Assembly (NCBI RefSeq): GCF_027580225.2
Contig: NC_073354.2
Location: forward strand, 21,535,001 to 21,599,000
DNA from: Misgurnus anguillicaudatus
Taxonomy: Eukaryota > Chordata > Actinopteri > Cypriniformes > Cobitidae
Length of the DNA stretch: 64,000 bases
Direction: 5' to 3'
In this document: positions 42,001 to 49,344 of the stretch, piece by piece
How the letters are laid out: each line of letters opens with the position of its first letter
Numbering within the stretch: position 1 is the stretch's first letter
The notes under the pieces: generated by a model
Told to the model about the DNA's origin: nothing
Database searches by the model: none
Seen by the model: only the letters and a program-made list of their open reading frames with translations
Made by a program: the position numbers and the translations under genes

Positions 42001-45000
42001 ATGTAAATATGACTTACTCTGGCCTGGTGGATCTGGTACGCCTCTTCTGCGTTCTTTAGAGCCTGCGATTTGTAGTATTCACTGTCTGCAAGGCAAAAGT
42101 TTAAAAGCTGCCCTACACAAGAAACCTGTTCATTCATCCATCCAACCAAGGCAGGATATGGGCTTACCGTAGTCCTCCGGACCAACGTTGACCATAACCC
42201 CTCCACCAATGTCGATCTGCCGCTGGCCACTGTTGTCTTCAAGCTTGCGTAGGATTTCGTCTTGGGTGCTGTCTGCCGCATTCTGCTTGCCCCCCATGAA
42301 GTGAGCGTACAGCTCCGTCTGAGTAATCAGGAAGTTCAGCTTCCTCTGCTGCCGCTTAGCCTGATGGGATACATGAGATGAAATCTTTCAGCCAGTGGTT
42401 CTTTGTGAATTGTGGGTTGCTGGCAGTATGTGCATTCATACCTCCCGCATCTCCTCATCCAGCTTGCGTTGCTCGAGAGCTTCTTTCTCAGCACGCTTCC
42501 GGTGCTCCTTCTCCACCTTCTCGTACTTCTTCCAGTACAACAGCATCTCTTTAGTCAGGCGGCGTGCTCGCGGTAATGTCTCTTTACAATTCTTCTGTGC
42601 TTGGATCGCAGCCCTACGGACCTCACGCATACACTGGTGGGCCAGCTAGATGTGTGTGCACAAAGCAAAGACTCAACAAACATACTCTGGATGTACATGT
42701 GTGACTTTCTGGCTAAACCCGATAATGCATTTTAAATATCTTGTTTGCACCTAGTGACTTGAATGAACTCTTACATCACACACAATGTATGTAAAATATG
42801 TAACTTGTATACACATCTCTTACCTTTTTGACATTGGTTAAAACAAAGTTCCTTGCAGAGACTTTCTGCTTAAACGCCTGAAAGGAGACAATGAAATATA
42901 CATTAAAGCAGTAACAGAAGAAACAAAGCTAAATGACGACCAACAAAAATGACTATACCTTTGGGATTTCTTTTTTGGCAATTGTGAGCCAGACTTTTCG
43001 TCTACGAGCGTTTAGCTGCTCAATGGTTAAGTGCTTTTTTTTAATCATGGGAAGAGGTGCATCGTGGGAAAACTTGGCGAAGATTTTAGCGACATGCGCC
43101 CGACCATCCATGGAGAACTCCTCTCCTCGTTTCTTCTTCTTCTTCATCTTTTTTAACTTGGCTGCAAAAGCAGTGACAGGTTGAATGTTCACATGATCAG
43201 AAAATCAGTTAAAATATTTTTTTTCTCCTGTCTGCTTACCTTTACATTTCTTCTCTTCCTTAATTTTCTTTTTCTTGAGGCCCAGTAGGTGGCGCTGCTG
43301 CTCGTAGAATGGATCATGGGTGGACAGTAGGCCTGTGCTGTAGTGTTGATAATGCTGCAGCTGTCAACACAGGCACACACACACACGCATCACCAGCTGT
43401 TTCCAGGAAGCGACAGAATGTGTAAAAGCAGCTATGCTGAGCCCAGCTAGCGTTTCCTAACCTCTCGGTCCGAGTGAAACTTGCTCTGGTGGAGTTTGGT
43501 GAACTTGTGTAGGCGCAGCATGTCCTGCAGTTCCTCCCGCGTCATTGTGAAGTCAGAATCGTCCGAGTCCGTATCCGAATCTGTGGTGTCATCGCTCACC
43601 AAGATGCCCTGTAATTCATAAAGATTACATCACACTCCTTGTCAATGGACATTAAATACCAGATTAATTCTTAGTTGTTGCTATGTGAACACATTCAGTT
43701 CTCCCAGAATCACTGCAGTACTTTATATACACATACCTTCAGCCATTTTCTGCTTTTCTTCAGCTTGGAGAAGTTATATAGACTGGCCTTGTCGACTTTG
43801 TGCTCTGTGGGTGAGGTTTACAGAGTTAATTCATTATGTTACAGAATAAGGGATCATGAAGCTTTAAAGGGATAGTTCGCCCAAAATAATGTCAGGTACA
43901 CAGTTTAGGATGTTTTAGATTTAGTCCGAAAGCTTGTTGACCCTTCATTGAAAATCAACGTACAGTATACTGTCCATGTCCAGAAAGGTAATAAAAACAT
44001 CAAAAGTAGTCCATGTGACATCAGTGGGTCAGTTGGAGTGTGTTGAGGCATCGAAGGTGCATTTTGGTCCAAAAATAACAAAAGTTGTGACTTTGTTCAG
44101 CATTGTCTTCTCTTCCGCGTCAGTTTCGTGAGGTGCATGCGCGAGACTGAAGTCACGTGACTGCAGTGATACGAATGACGTGTTATCCTCAGACATGTTT
44201 GCAAAGTATTTTTTTCAAACTTACAGTGTGCGTCTCCCTTAAACTGTAAACGAAGCCCGGGCGCACAAAAAAAAACAGCTGGGGCGCACCAGATAACACG
44301 TCAGCTGCGTCATGCGTGGAAGAGGAGACAATGCTGAAAAAGTCATAATTTTTGGTTTTTTTTGGACCAAAGTGTATTTTTGATGCTTTAACACATTCTA
44401 ACTGACCCACTGATGTCACATGGCTACTTTGATGTTTTTATTACCTTTCTGGACATGGACAGTATACCATACGTAGATTTTCAATGAAGGGTCAACAAGC
44501 TCTCATACTAAATATAAAACATCTTAAACTGTGTGCCGAAGATTTGGAACAACATGAGGGTGAGTCATTAATGACATCATTTTTATTTTTGGGTGCTAAT
44601 GCAATGCTCTACCACGGAGTTCAAAAGGAACAACCATTTATGACTATCTAGTCTCTGACATCATTCAAATTGTCTTTTTTTATCTGTAGTTCAATTGGCA
44701 GAGCATTGCTTTATCAAATGAATAAAGTCAGGGGTTCAATTCTCAAAGAGAACATATACTGATTAAATGTATAGCTTGAATGCACTAAGCCTTGTATAAA
44801 AGCATCTGGCAAAATGCATAAATGTAAATATACAGCTTTGTAAAATATAGCAGTTTCTACAGATTATGTTTTCATTTCACAGTTGTCCAAATCTAGCATT
44901 TAACATCAAGTTTACACTGCATGCAGCTTTAACACTTTTAGTGTAGATACATCATCTGTCACTACCAGAGCAGACACGGTGTGAAATGGTTAGATCAGTG

Positions 45001-46034
45001 GTTCTCAAACTGGGGGCCGCGAGATGGTGCCAGGGGGGCCCCAGTGTTATTATATTTTATAAAATACATAAATTTATCCTTAATTTTGTGTAATTAAACC
45101 TAAAAAAAAATAAGGCTACTAACCAACAGCACTGATTTGTATACTTTAATATGTTTTGTCTAATTAAAATGTTAGGTTTTAAAACAAATTTTTTATAAAT
45201 TTTCTTTGGGGGGCCGTGAAGGAATGCACCATACACGAGGGGGGCCGCACACTGAAAAATTTTGAGAACCACTGGGTTAGATAAACACTGCTTTATGTAC
45301 TGTAACTGTACCTTGCAACAGAGCTCCATTAAGGGTTCCATCTCTGCAGGAATCCTTGGTCTCATCCTCAGGATCTTCTTTCACTGCCAGCAGTGGGGTT
45401 GTCTGAGTCAGAGAAGACTCCTCGTCCAAACCATCATCACTGTCATCACTGGAAAAGAGCAGTACAAATAAGATAAAGTGCCGTGCTGTGTAGTTTTGGC
45501 ATTTGGCAAGAATCACAAACAGGGTTGGGACATCTGCTTAACTACTTTGTACTACAAAATAAACAAAAACAATTTAAATCGCAAGAGGTCGTAGGACCTG
45601 GATGTTCATGAGAAGTACACAATTTCGCCAAAAATACACTGCAATTACATAACCACAGTGTTTGTACCAGACAAATGGGGTACCTCAGAGGGTTTCTTTG
45701 AATGATTCCCTTGGAAAAACATTTTGACTCTAGATCATTTTTTCCATTGAAACCCAGCTAAAGTTTGAAATGTTTTACATAAAATCAACCTACATGATGT
45801 AAATAACATTCTGTAAAAAAACAGGGTCACATCAGTAATGAAACATACAAAAAGCTTGGTTATTAAAATAGTTCATACATAGACAAATTACCTGGAAATG
45901 TTCTGATTAAAAATAGCAGCGGTCTGTTTTAAAAAGGTGTCCAGACGGAGGGAGCGCTCAAGGTACTGCAGGTGAAGCGGTTTGGCCAATTTTGAGCATG
46001 TAGCATCTCCCACGACATCCTGCTCAGAGGCCAT
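972..46034 (-). CDS. ino80: INO80 chromatin-remodelling ATPase, 33 coding exons, 3' end outside window
   Basis: Catalytic subunit of the nuclear INO80 complex, which slides nucleosomes and acts on H2A.Z nucleosomes in transcription, replication and repair. Exons in gene order: 45892-46034, 45312-45448, 43737-43804, 43462-43608, 43240-43360, 42959-43161, 42824-42877, 42442-42645, 42168-42360, 42018-42085, 41696-41905, 41046-41126, 39137-39232, 37071-37130, 36220-36362, 35493-35577, 30799-30916, 30595-30680, 30342-30509, 30117-30250, 29979-30046, 29773-29866, 28881-29073, 25485-25625, 22167-22392, 10751-10878, 5234-5328, 4766-4838, 2552-2710, 2001-2103, 1777-1865, 1364-1525, 972-1131. All borders are GT-AG and all phases join, giving 4,210 nt with no frameshift or stop. 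The start is fixed by an in-frame TGA, the first codon of exon 2 (46065-46067). Helicase motifs: DEMGLGKT (524-531), DEAQ (633-636), LTGTPIQN (660-667), [11 protein letters not shown] (1164-1174), [11 protein letters not shown] (1194-1204). The remaining C-terminal exons are off the left edge. Confidence 0.97.
1777..10878 (-). CDS. ino80: INO80 exons 27-32: helicase C-terminal lobe
   Basis: Exon 27 (10751-10878): [18 protein letters not shown], motif IV region ([17 protein letters not shown]). Exon 28 (5234-5328): [19 protein letters not shown]. Exon 29 (4766-4838): motif V. Exon 30 (2552-2710): [20 protein letters not shown] with the arginine finger of motif VI, then [20 protein letters not shown]. 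Exon 31 (2001-2103): the post-helicase brace ([19 protein letters not shown]). Exon 32 (1777-1865): a charged helix rich in Arg, Lys and Glu. Intron 26, between 10,878 and 22,167, is the longest in the gene at 11.3 kb and is filled with DNA-transposon relics. Confidence 0.95.
3065..3960 (+). repeat. tRNA-derived SINE interrupted by a MITE
   Basis: The A-box-like head tcctgtagctcagtta (to 3090) and the B-box/tail (ggtttgattcccagag, then gtaagtcactttggatat and aataaatgta, 3837-3960) are one SINE. It is split by the element at 3091-3828. Related copies are at 23615-23775, 28437-28552 and 44686-44830. Confidence 0.7.
3091..3828. mobile_element. hAT-like non-autonomous element inside a SINE
   Basis: About 738 bp with near-identical termini GGCGCTTTTCCATTGCAT and GGTGCTTTCCCATTGCAT (reverse complement of the right end). 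Flanking 8-mers CTCAGTTA (3083-3090) and ATTAGTTA (3829-3836) match at 6 of 8 positions. No transposase ORF. Confidence 0.75.
4007..4382. mobile_element. Angel-like TTAA MITE
   Basis: A near-palindromic 376-bp element between TTAA at 4003-4006 and 4383-4386, in INO80 intron 29. It begins AGGGATAGTTCACC and ends with the approximate complement. This terminus is very common in zebrafish-type genomes and resembles the Angel MITEs. Confidence 0.8.
5400..6770. other. INO80 intron 28 stretch without a recognised feature
   Basis: AT-rich intronic DNA upstream (in gene terms) of exon 28. I see no exon, tRNA or clean terminal repeats. Around 6,600-6,770 the sequence looks like an old MITE fragment, but I cannot define its ends. 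Confidence 0.4.
6771..7222. mobile_element. Right half of a TTAA MITE (family of 14282-15130)
   Basis: Shares gtgtttacaagtgtg, agtgcaaattttttattttt and the 3' block tggtggtgagtaaatta with the copies at 14282-15130 and 23797-24574. The left end is missing. Confidence 0.7.
7637..8084. mobile_element. hAT MITE with 8-bp target duplication
   Basis: 448 bp beginning TAGGGATGTAACGATTAA and ending ATCGTTACACCCCTA, flanked by a perfect ATGGTTAG at 7629-7636 and 8085-8092. No transposase is left. Confidence 0.9.
8094..8410. repeat. Inverted-repeat element
   Basis: Left arm gaattaatacataccta (8094-) and right arm aggtatgtattaattc (to about 8410). Inner matches are tgttagcatttagcctag / ctaggttaaatgctaaca and cattcattcctat / ataggaatgaatg. 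A MITE without an assigned superfamily. Confidence 0.65.
9425..10030. mobile_element. GC-rich MITE with AGGGCGCACTCAC termini
   Basis: 606 bp bounded by AGGGCGCACTCAC and GTGAGTGCGCCCT, with inner CCAAACCAAACC / GGTTTGGTTTGG. CpG-rich inside. No ORF. Target duplication unclear. Confidence 0.8.
10141..10460. mobile_element. TTAA MITE fragment near INO80 exon 27
   Basis: TTAA at 10137-10140 is followed by AGGGACACTCCACTTTTTT and gctcccctagagtta, a common cyprinid repeat start. The right end is degraded. It lies about 290 bp past the exon 27 donor on the minus strand. Confidence 0.6.
11807..12652. mobile_element. 846-bp DNA transposon relic with TGGGTGATTC termini
   Basis: Begins TGGGTGATTCTCGCGAAAT and ends ATTTCGTGTGAATCACCCA; the arms are complementary over about 38 bp with mismatches. 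The AT-rich centre has no transposase ORF. It lies in INO80 intron 26. Confidence 0.75.
12653..14277. other. INO80 intron 26 stretch without a clear feature
   Basis: No exon or complete element. A CpG-rich patch at 13,890-14,110 may be a MITE remnant, but I could not pair its ends. Confidence 0.35.
14282..15130. mobile_element. TTAA MITE, 849 bp
   Basis: Termini AGGATTAGTCCATTTTCTT and complement of AAATTGACTAACCCT. TTAA at 14278-14281 and a mutated TTGA at 15131-15134. Arms of 150 bp or more are imperfectly complementary. Sister copies at 23797-24574 and 6771-7222. Confidence 0.8.
15131..16686. other. INO80 intron 26 stretch without a clear feature
   Basis: Ordinary intronic sequence. It contains a short tandem duplication, cgagtataaacaaag, near 15,350-15,380, and no gene or complete element that I can define. 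Confidence 0.35.
16691..17509. mobile_element. Long-hairpin Angel-like TTAA element
   Basis: Flanked by TTAA (16687-16690 and 17510-17513). It starts AGGGATAGTTCGGCC and ends with the complement. The two arms, about 330 bp each, are near-perfect complements around a centre of roughly 130 bp. Inside INO80 intron 26, the transcript could fold into a long double-stranded RNA. Confidence 0.88.
17581..17844. mobile_element. hAT (Charlie-like) MITE
   Basis: 264 bp, CAGTGGTTTTCAAACT to GGGAACCACTG, with a perfect 8-bp duplication ATTTACGG at 17573-17580 and 17845-17852. Same family as 44996-45274 and the split copy at 120-820. Confidence 0.92.
17853..19276. other. INO80 intron 26 stretch without a clear feature
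   Basis: Motifs like gacaactgcatt and gcggttgtcactccc recur at its two sides, hinting at an old element, but no boundaries can be supported and no exon is present. Confidence 0.35.
19277..19695. mobile_element. hAT MITE with TAGGGCTGGG termini
   Basis: 419 bp from TAGGGCTGGGTATCGATTC to TTTGCCCAGCCCTA. Flanking 8-mers CTATTAAC and CTTATAAC agree at 6 of 8. Confidence 0.8.
20255..21185. mobile_element. hAT element, 931 bp, perfect 8-bp target duplication
   Basis: TAGGGGTGTAACAAATCAC to GATCCGTTACATCCCTA, flanked by CAATTCAC at 20247-20254 and 21186-21193. No intact transposase ORF. Confidence 0.92.
21194..22166. other. INO80 intron 26 stretch next to exon 26
   Basis: Contains a short CA-rich microsatellite (about 21,414-21,440) and otherwise unremarkable intronic DNA up to the exon 26 donor. 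Confidence 0.4.
22167..30916 (-). CDS. ino80: INO80 exons 18-26: lobe linker and INO80-specific insertion
   Basis: Exons 18-20 encode [19 protein letters not shown], the [10 protein letters not shown] block and [18 protein letters not shown]. Exon 21 starts [12 protein letters not shown] and opens the long insertion that splits the second RecA lobe in the INO80 family and scaffolds the RUVBL1/RUVBL2 ring (family knowledge). The insertion runs through exons 21-26, about residues 796-1,081. Exons 22 (29979-30046) and 23 (29773-29866) are short and both use GTCAGT donors. Exon 25 (25485-25625) and the second half of exon 24 are much more diverged from mammals than their neighbours, but splice signals and frame are intact. 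Exon 26 returns to conserved sequence ([19 protein letters not shown]). Confidence 0.92.
22393..23614. other. INO80 intron 25 stretch without a clear feature
   Basis: Intronic DNA with a short CA repeat near 22,838-22,855. No exon-like or element-like signal found. Confidence 0.4.
23615..23775 (+). repeat. tRNA-derived SINE
   Basis: A-box-like tagctaggtaggtagagca, B-box ggttcgatcccc at about 23672-23683, and tail gtaagtcactttggataaaagtgt. The SINE tail rules out a working tRNA gene. Confidence 0.8.
23797..24574. mobile_element. TTAA MITE, 778 bp
   Basis: Same family as 14282-15130. Perfect TTAA at 23793-23796 and 24575-24578; 5' terminus AGGATTAGTCCATTTTCTTT. Confidence 0.85.
24579..25484. 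other. INO80 intron 25 stretch without a clear feature
   Basis: I see no gene, element or repeat structure here beyond the exon 25 donor at 25483-25484. Confidence 0.4.
25626..27506. other. INO80 intron 24 stretch without a clear feature
   Basis: Several short ORFs on both strands (for example 25996-26376) have no recognisable domain. No complete element seen. Confidence 0.4.
27515..28406. mobile_element. hAT element, 892 bp, perfect target duplication
   Basis: TAGAGCTGCAAGATTAATCG to GAATCGTGCAGCTCTA, flanked by ATATTTAA at 27507-27514 and 28407-28414. A short frame ending MSEAEQCAG just before GTAAGT (about 27,774) may be a transposase first-exon relic. Confidence 0.9.
28437..28552 (+). 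repeat. 5'-truncated tRNA-derived SINE
   Basis: B-box region ggattcgattcccaggg and the usual tail attgctttgaataaa...ataaatgtaaat. The A-box part is missing. Confidence 0.6.
31986..33409. mobile_element. hAT element, 1,424 bp, nested in a TTAA element
   Basis: TAGGGCTGGAACGACG to TTGCAGCTCTA, with perfect GCACCATT duplications at 31978-31985 and 33410-33417. It retains a decayed BED zinc-finger exon. Around 33,040-33,075 a second stretch resembles 32,463-32,500, so it has internal duplications. Confidence 0.92.
32152..32301 (+). pseudogene. Decayed BED zinc-finger exon of a hAT transposase
   Basis: Reads [16 protein letters not shown], then a stop and frame break, then [20 protein letters not shown] and [12 protein letters not shown], ending at a GTAAGT donor (32302). 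This is the layout of a BED zinc finger that opens many hAT transposases. The first zinc cysteine region is deleted and the expected His after KRK is Gln, so it cannot work. Confidence 0.65.
33577..34087. mobile_element. Foldback element with GGTTTCATCGGACGCACG arms
   Basis: About 510 bp, each half almost the complement of the other (GGTTTCATCGGACGCACGTG ... ACGTGCGTCCGATGAAAC). Only the centre near 33,800-33,870 is unpaired. A shorter relative is at 62149-62433. Confidence 0.8.
34440..35400. mobile_element. hAT fragment (TAGGGCTGCACGATTAATCG) split by another element
   Basis: The left terminus TAGGGCTGCACGATTAATCGC is at 34441. The body resumes at 35168 (gcaattatcatgcgcatctcg). The right terminus is not recognisable. 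Interrupted by 34467-35167. Confidence 0.65.
34467..35167. mobile_element. Nested element with CAGGGTTCCCAC termini
   Basis: 701 bp, CAGGGTTCCCACACC to CGTGGGAACCCTG, flanked by CATGCA at 34461-34466 and 35168-35173. It contains a further repeat at about 34,617-34,880 with short inverted ends (agttccctttcgagggaac / cttctcagggaac). Confidence 0.8.
35493..41905 (-). CDS. ino80: INO80 exons 12-17: Snf2 N-terminal ATPase lobe
   Basis: Six exons cover residues 447-671. Exon 12 (41696-41905) ends with the block [18 protein letters not shown] that opens the Snf2 fold. Exon 13 (41046-41126) carries Walker A with Lys530, and exon 14 (39137-39232) motif Ia ([15 protein letters not shown]). Exon 15 (37071-37130) is only 20 codons. 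Exon 16 (36220-36362) holds motif Ib and the Walker B box DEAQ with catalytic Glu634. Exon 17 (35493-35577) holds motif III. All catalytic residues are intact, so this lobe should be functional. Confidence 0.95.
36414..37041. mobile_element. TTAA MITE filling INO80 intron 15
   Basis: 628 bp from AGGTGCAATGTGTGAATTT (TTAA at 36410-36413) to CAGTGCACATTTC (TTAG at 37042-37045). It leaves 29 nt to the exon 15 donor border and about 50 nt to the exon 16 acceptor. Confidence 0.75.
37299..38451. mobile_element. hAT element with nested insertions
   Basis: TAGAGATGCGGTATTGG to ATATCGGTGCATCTA. Inside is a second hAT start (TAGGGGTGCAACGATAAATG near 37,528) whose body resembles 7637-8084, and within that the 341-bp element at 37802-38142. 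The outer target duplication is unclear. Confidence 0.7.
37802..38142. mobile_element. Nested hAT MITE, 341 bp
   Basis: TAGGCATGGGCTGATTACCGG to TACCGGCCCATGACTA with perfect GTCATAGC duplications at 37794-37801 and 38143-38150. Confidence 0.92.
39023..39070. repeat. GA microsatellite
   Basis: About 48 bp of GA units with AAAG interruptions, 67 bp from the exon 14 donor border inside intron 14. Confidence 0.9.
39591..40116. mobile_element. TTAA MITE, 526 bp
   Basis: AGGTCACATTCTTCC to GAAAGAATGGGAGCT between TTAA at 39587-39590 and 40117-40120, in INO80 intron 13. Confidence 0.75.
40530..40667 (+). pseudogene. THAP-domain N-terminal fragment, left arm
   Basis: ATG at 40530 reads [18 protein letters not shown] then [13 protein letters not shown] and ends at a stop. 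This is the N-terminal part of a THAP zinc finger (first Cys pair, then the SFYKLPTP-like strand). The second Cys/His pair and the AVPxF-type motif are absent. Confidence 0.6.
40733..40830 (-). pseudogene. THAP-domain N-terminal fragment, right arm
   Basis: On the minus strand from ATG at 40830: [17 protein letters not shown], then [11 protein letters not shown]. It matches the left-arm copy with several substitutions and also stops short of a full domain. Confidence 0.6.
41218..41639. mobile_element. hAT-like foldback with CAGTGGCGGCT termini
   Basis: CAGTGGCGGCTCGTG to CACCAGCCGCCACTG. Internal segments with cacgtgttttgtc and gacaagacacgtg pair with each other. It ends 57 bp from the exon 12 donor border. 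No clear target duplication. Confidence 0.75.
42018..43161 (-). CDS. ino80: INO80 exons 7-11: DBINO/HSA basic domain
   Basis: Exons 42959-43161, 42824-42877, 42442-42645, 42168-42360 and 42018-42085 encode about residues 206-446. Visible features are a KKMKKKKK cluster, [19 protein letters not shown], a long charged helix ([20 protein letters not shown]) with [24 protein letters not shown], and [15 protein letters not shown]. This is the DBINO/HSA region that recruits actin, ARP4 and ARP8 and contacts linker DNA (family knowledge). The stretch from 283 onward is nearly identical to mammalian INO80 as I recall it. Introns here are short (about 60-180 nt), unlike the transposon-swollen ones downstream. 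Confidence 0.93.
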
Positions 46035-46067
46035 AGGTAGAGGTACAGGGCCCGAGAGGGGCAATCA
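43240..46067 (-). CDS. ino80: INO80 exons 2-6: start codon and N-terminal acidic region
   Basis: Exon 2 (45892-46067) holds 33 nt of 5' UTR and the ATG at 46034. The context is weak at -3 (C) but has G at +4. The product opens [13 protein letters not shown] and runs into a conserved helix ([17 protein letters not shown]). Exon 3 (45312-45448) encodes an acidic [11 protein letters not shown] stretch, and exon 5 (43462-43608) an Asp/Ser-rich segment followed by [14 protein letters not shown]. Exon 6 (43240-43360) encodes a Gln/Tyr-rich patch, [15 protein letters not shown], and then a Lys-rich tail. In INO80 this N-terminus binds metazoan-specific subunits rather than doing catalysis (family knowledge). 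Confidence 0.93.
43868..44598. mobile_element. Angel-like long-hairpin TTAA element, right end truncated
   Basis: TTAA at 43864-43867, then AGGGATAGTTCGCCC. Left and right halves are complementary over about 300 bp (for example gacatcagtgggtcag / ctgacccactgatgtc). The right terminus stops at tttttgggtg, lacking the last 15 or so bases and TTAA. Located in INO80 intron 3. Confidence 0.8.
44686..44830 (+). repeat. tRNA-derived SINE
   Basis: A-box tagttcaattggcagagca, B-box-like gggttcaattctc, and tail cttgtataaaagcatctgg...ataaatgtaaat. Confidence 0.75.
44996..45274. mobile_element. hAT (Charlie-like) MITE, intact copy
   Basis: 279 bp, CAGTGGTTCTCAAACT to TTTGAGAACCACTG, perfect GGTTAGAT duplications at 44988-44995 and 45275-45282. 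It ends 38 bp from the INO80 exon 3 donor border. Confidence 0.93.
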
Positions 46068-46579
46068 CTGTAAAGATGAGGAAAAAAATTGATGTTGTTA
46101 TTGTGGTGGGTTATATTTAAAGTGGTTATTATGATGATCATCAAAATGCTTTAAATCAGTCTTTCAAAGAATAGTGGAAAGAATAGACCATAATGTAAGT
46201 ACATGGGTAAAAACATCACTCAGCAACATTACCTTTGATGAGTAGGCCTTTATTATGTATGATTCAGTGTCCAACAAATGATACAGTTTATCATCAGACA
46301 TAAAAGGAAATGTGATTATCGCTTTAACATTTAATAGGAATGCATTCCAGCTATAGACAGCTGTACACGTGTTTCAATACTGTAGGGGAGAGCAGGACAC
46401 AAAGTAACGCTTTTGGCTTTGGCTCTATCATTCAAAAAATATTTAAGTTAGATTAATAATTTTTTTACACAATCAACACACACATCCCTGCTACAAATAA
46501 ACACTTAAAGTTTGTTCATGGGACCTACCGTTATCGTACAAATACACCGAAAGTGACAGGAGTGCAAATGTTACAAGTT

Positions 46580-48441
46580 CAGTGTTTCCGCTATATACAT
46601 TCAACCGTGGCGGCCCGCCATGCCTAAAACATCCCCGCCACGCCTGCGGTTGTGGATAGAAGGGATACAGCAAACGAATTCTCGCTGGATGACCACTGTT
46701 TTAATCTAATCCTTCAACCAAACCCAACTCTAAACACAACATTTCACACGATTGTAGGATGTATTTGTATCTCATTTAGCCAGAGCCGCTGTTTTCATCC
46801 TAATAATCCTACCTCCAAATCTAATCCTTAACTTTTCGGCATTTGCTGTATCCCTTCTAGACAAAACCCACGGCGGCAGCTCGCAAAAAAGCTACATAAA
46901 TGTCCGCTCTGCCAGACTGGCTGTCTTAGAAATAAATTCCTTTCTGGATTCGCGTTGTTAACTCATTTATAAATAAATCTCCTAAAGTATCATAATTTCT
47001 TCCATGGGTTTAGTTTAATGAACAAATAGATTTAAATCAACAGAGGATGATTAGGCTACGTCTCTGTTTTGAGAAATAATAATAAAATAAATAAGCCTAT
47101 ACGAAATATGTTACACTTAAATAATAATTAAATTGACAAAACGAATAAAAAAGTATTTGAGTTTCTGTTTTTTTTTTGTGACGCGCTGACCAAAGCAGCA
47201 GAAAGCACGTCATGTTTTTAATGATTTTAAGTAAGCACAAAGTTTTCTCCTTATTGTGAGTTTACACAAATAAAAATACATAATTTGAAGTTTCGAATAT
47301 TGTTTTACTTTTATCTTTATGACTATAAATTTAGGGTAATTTAAGGTGCAAGGTCATCACGCATTTGATGTTCAACGCGGACGCAGCGCAGGGCTGCGAG
47401 AAAAGACATTATTCAACTTTCGATTTAACATATTACGAGTTTTTTGGACATTCATTTGGAATCACTGTACTCAGTCATATTATCAACTTATCTGGTCATT
47501 AGTTATTCAGAATATAGGCTATAAGCGCAGCGCGCTGCTGACCGCTGAGCTGTCAATCAATCTTCTGTGCTTTAGATCAACACTCACAAAGTTTCACATT
47601 AAATGATATGATATTTGTCCAAAAACAAAAGGCTAAATACTGAATACTACTTATATGCGACTGCAAGACATTAATAGTCGAATCTGTTTGTAAGGAAACT
47701 TACATTATTCCCGTGGAAGAGAAGAACGTTGGTAATAGAAACTTGAGGCAGACGATGAGACTGTTTTATCTGTTTTCAGACGAAACAGCACAGCAGGGTC
47801 GGGGTTCCCGCGGGATTTGATCTAACGGGTGTAATAATAGACTATTCGCGTGTCATTTGTGTTGTAGATGCAGGTCGGGACTCAATAGACAAGAGTAAAA
47901 TGCGGGTCTAACATCCCAGACCAAAATTCGACTCGTTTTTAAATGGCCCCGTGCTTTGTGTTTAAGATCTGTCTGAAGACCGTTAAAGGTTTCTATTCAA
48001 CTGCGCGATTTGCGGTGTGACCGGCTCGGGGTCTTTATGTCAAATGGTCCGGACCGGGTGTGAAATAAAATTGCTGCTGATGGATGTTCGGTCAATCACA
48101 GTGGTGCGGTTTATCAAACAGGACTGTGCGTGAGTTTGCAACAGCTCTGTTACGCTAAACACGAGCACAACTTGCAATGCACACTACATTAAAACTACAA
48201 TAAAATATCCGAACTACGTACGTAGCTATGTAACGTTTTTTAAGAAAATACATTTTAGATCAAACATAGAAAAGCAATATGCTATAAATATGAGGAAAAG
48301 TAAATGACAGCATGAAAATGATAAAAAATACATGTTAGTTTACTGTAGCCTTTTTCAACTTTAAAAAAAATGATGTACATTTATAATCATCATGGGCGCC
48401 CCCTGCCGCCACAGCTGAAAAAAATCCTAGAGGAAACACTG
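46580..48441. mobile_element. hAT-like element, 1.86 kb, 5-bp duplication
   Basis: CAGTGTTTCCGCTATAT to AGAGGAAACACTG, flanked by AAGTT at 46575-46579 and 48442-48446. It is nested by a 203-bp element (46657-46859) with ends TAGAAGGGATACAGCAAA and its complement. No intact transposase. It lies in INO80 intron 1. Confidence 0.7.
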
Positions 48442-49344
48442 AAGTTACCCAATAGGTGGGTTATTTGTAACAAACAGAGGCTTTGTTGTAACACCTGTTA
48501 GAAATTTTTGTTTAAACACAAATAATTAAATAAAATTCTGTCTATATACTGAAGGAAGGTGGATTTTGTTTATATATCTGGTTATAATAGATAGATATCC
48601 ACACATTCATTAATTCATAATCCTTTGTCTAACCATCCTTCTATTAGGCATAAATGCATTTTTTTCTAAACAATTAAGACAAAAAATAATAATTGTCAGT
48701 GATTTCCGCTGATATTGTATTAAGAGTTATCATTTTGATAAATAGTATTGGCATTGTTTTCATTTTATTAGCATTGTATACCTGAGGCGTAATTGTAACA
48801 CTGTGTAAAACTAACCCTGCTGTGCATGTTTCAAAATCTTGATATTTTAGTTATAAGACAATATAAGGTTGGATTTAGTGACTTAAACACCCAACTCAGA
48901 TCGTAAAAAAAACTACAAGATGAAGAAATTAACCTTCATGCCTCCAAAACTTTCCGAAACTGTTTGTTCATTATCTTAAGATCACCTTCTGACAGAAAGA
49001 GAAAAAGACCAAAAGCACGGATTGCTCGGCTATTCCTCTATAAATATATGTAAAGTAGCCGTGTTACAATTAACCCTGCGTTAGTTTGTGCCCCGTTCAC
49101 CCATACATTGTGTATTTCTTACCAATGTTTCCAAAAAAATCTCTTATCAAATAAAAAATCTACATGTTGATGGACATAGCGTTGCATACTGTCATTATTG
49201 CTGGCTCTTAAGGAAAAATGTTTAATTCTCCCTCATTTGTAAAGTTGCTTTGTATAAAATCTGCTATGTGAATAAATGTAAATCACTAGTTTGAATATTT
49301 GGAACTGGGTTTGAAGCATTGTGCCAACTAACTGTAAATAATAT

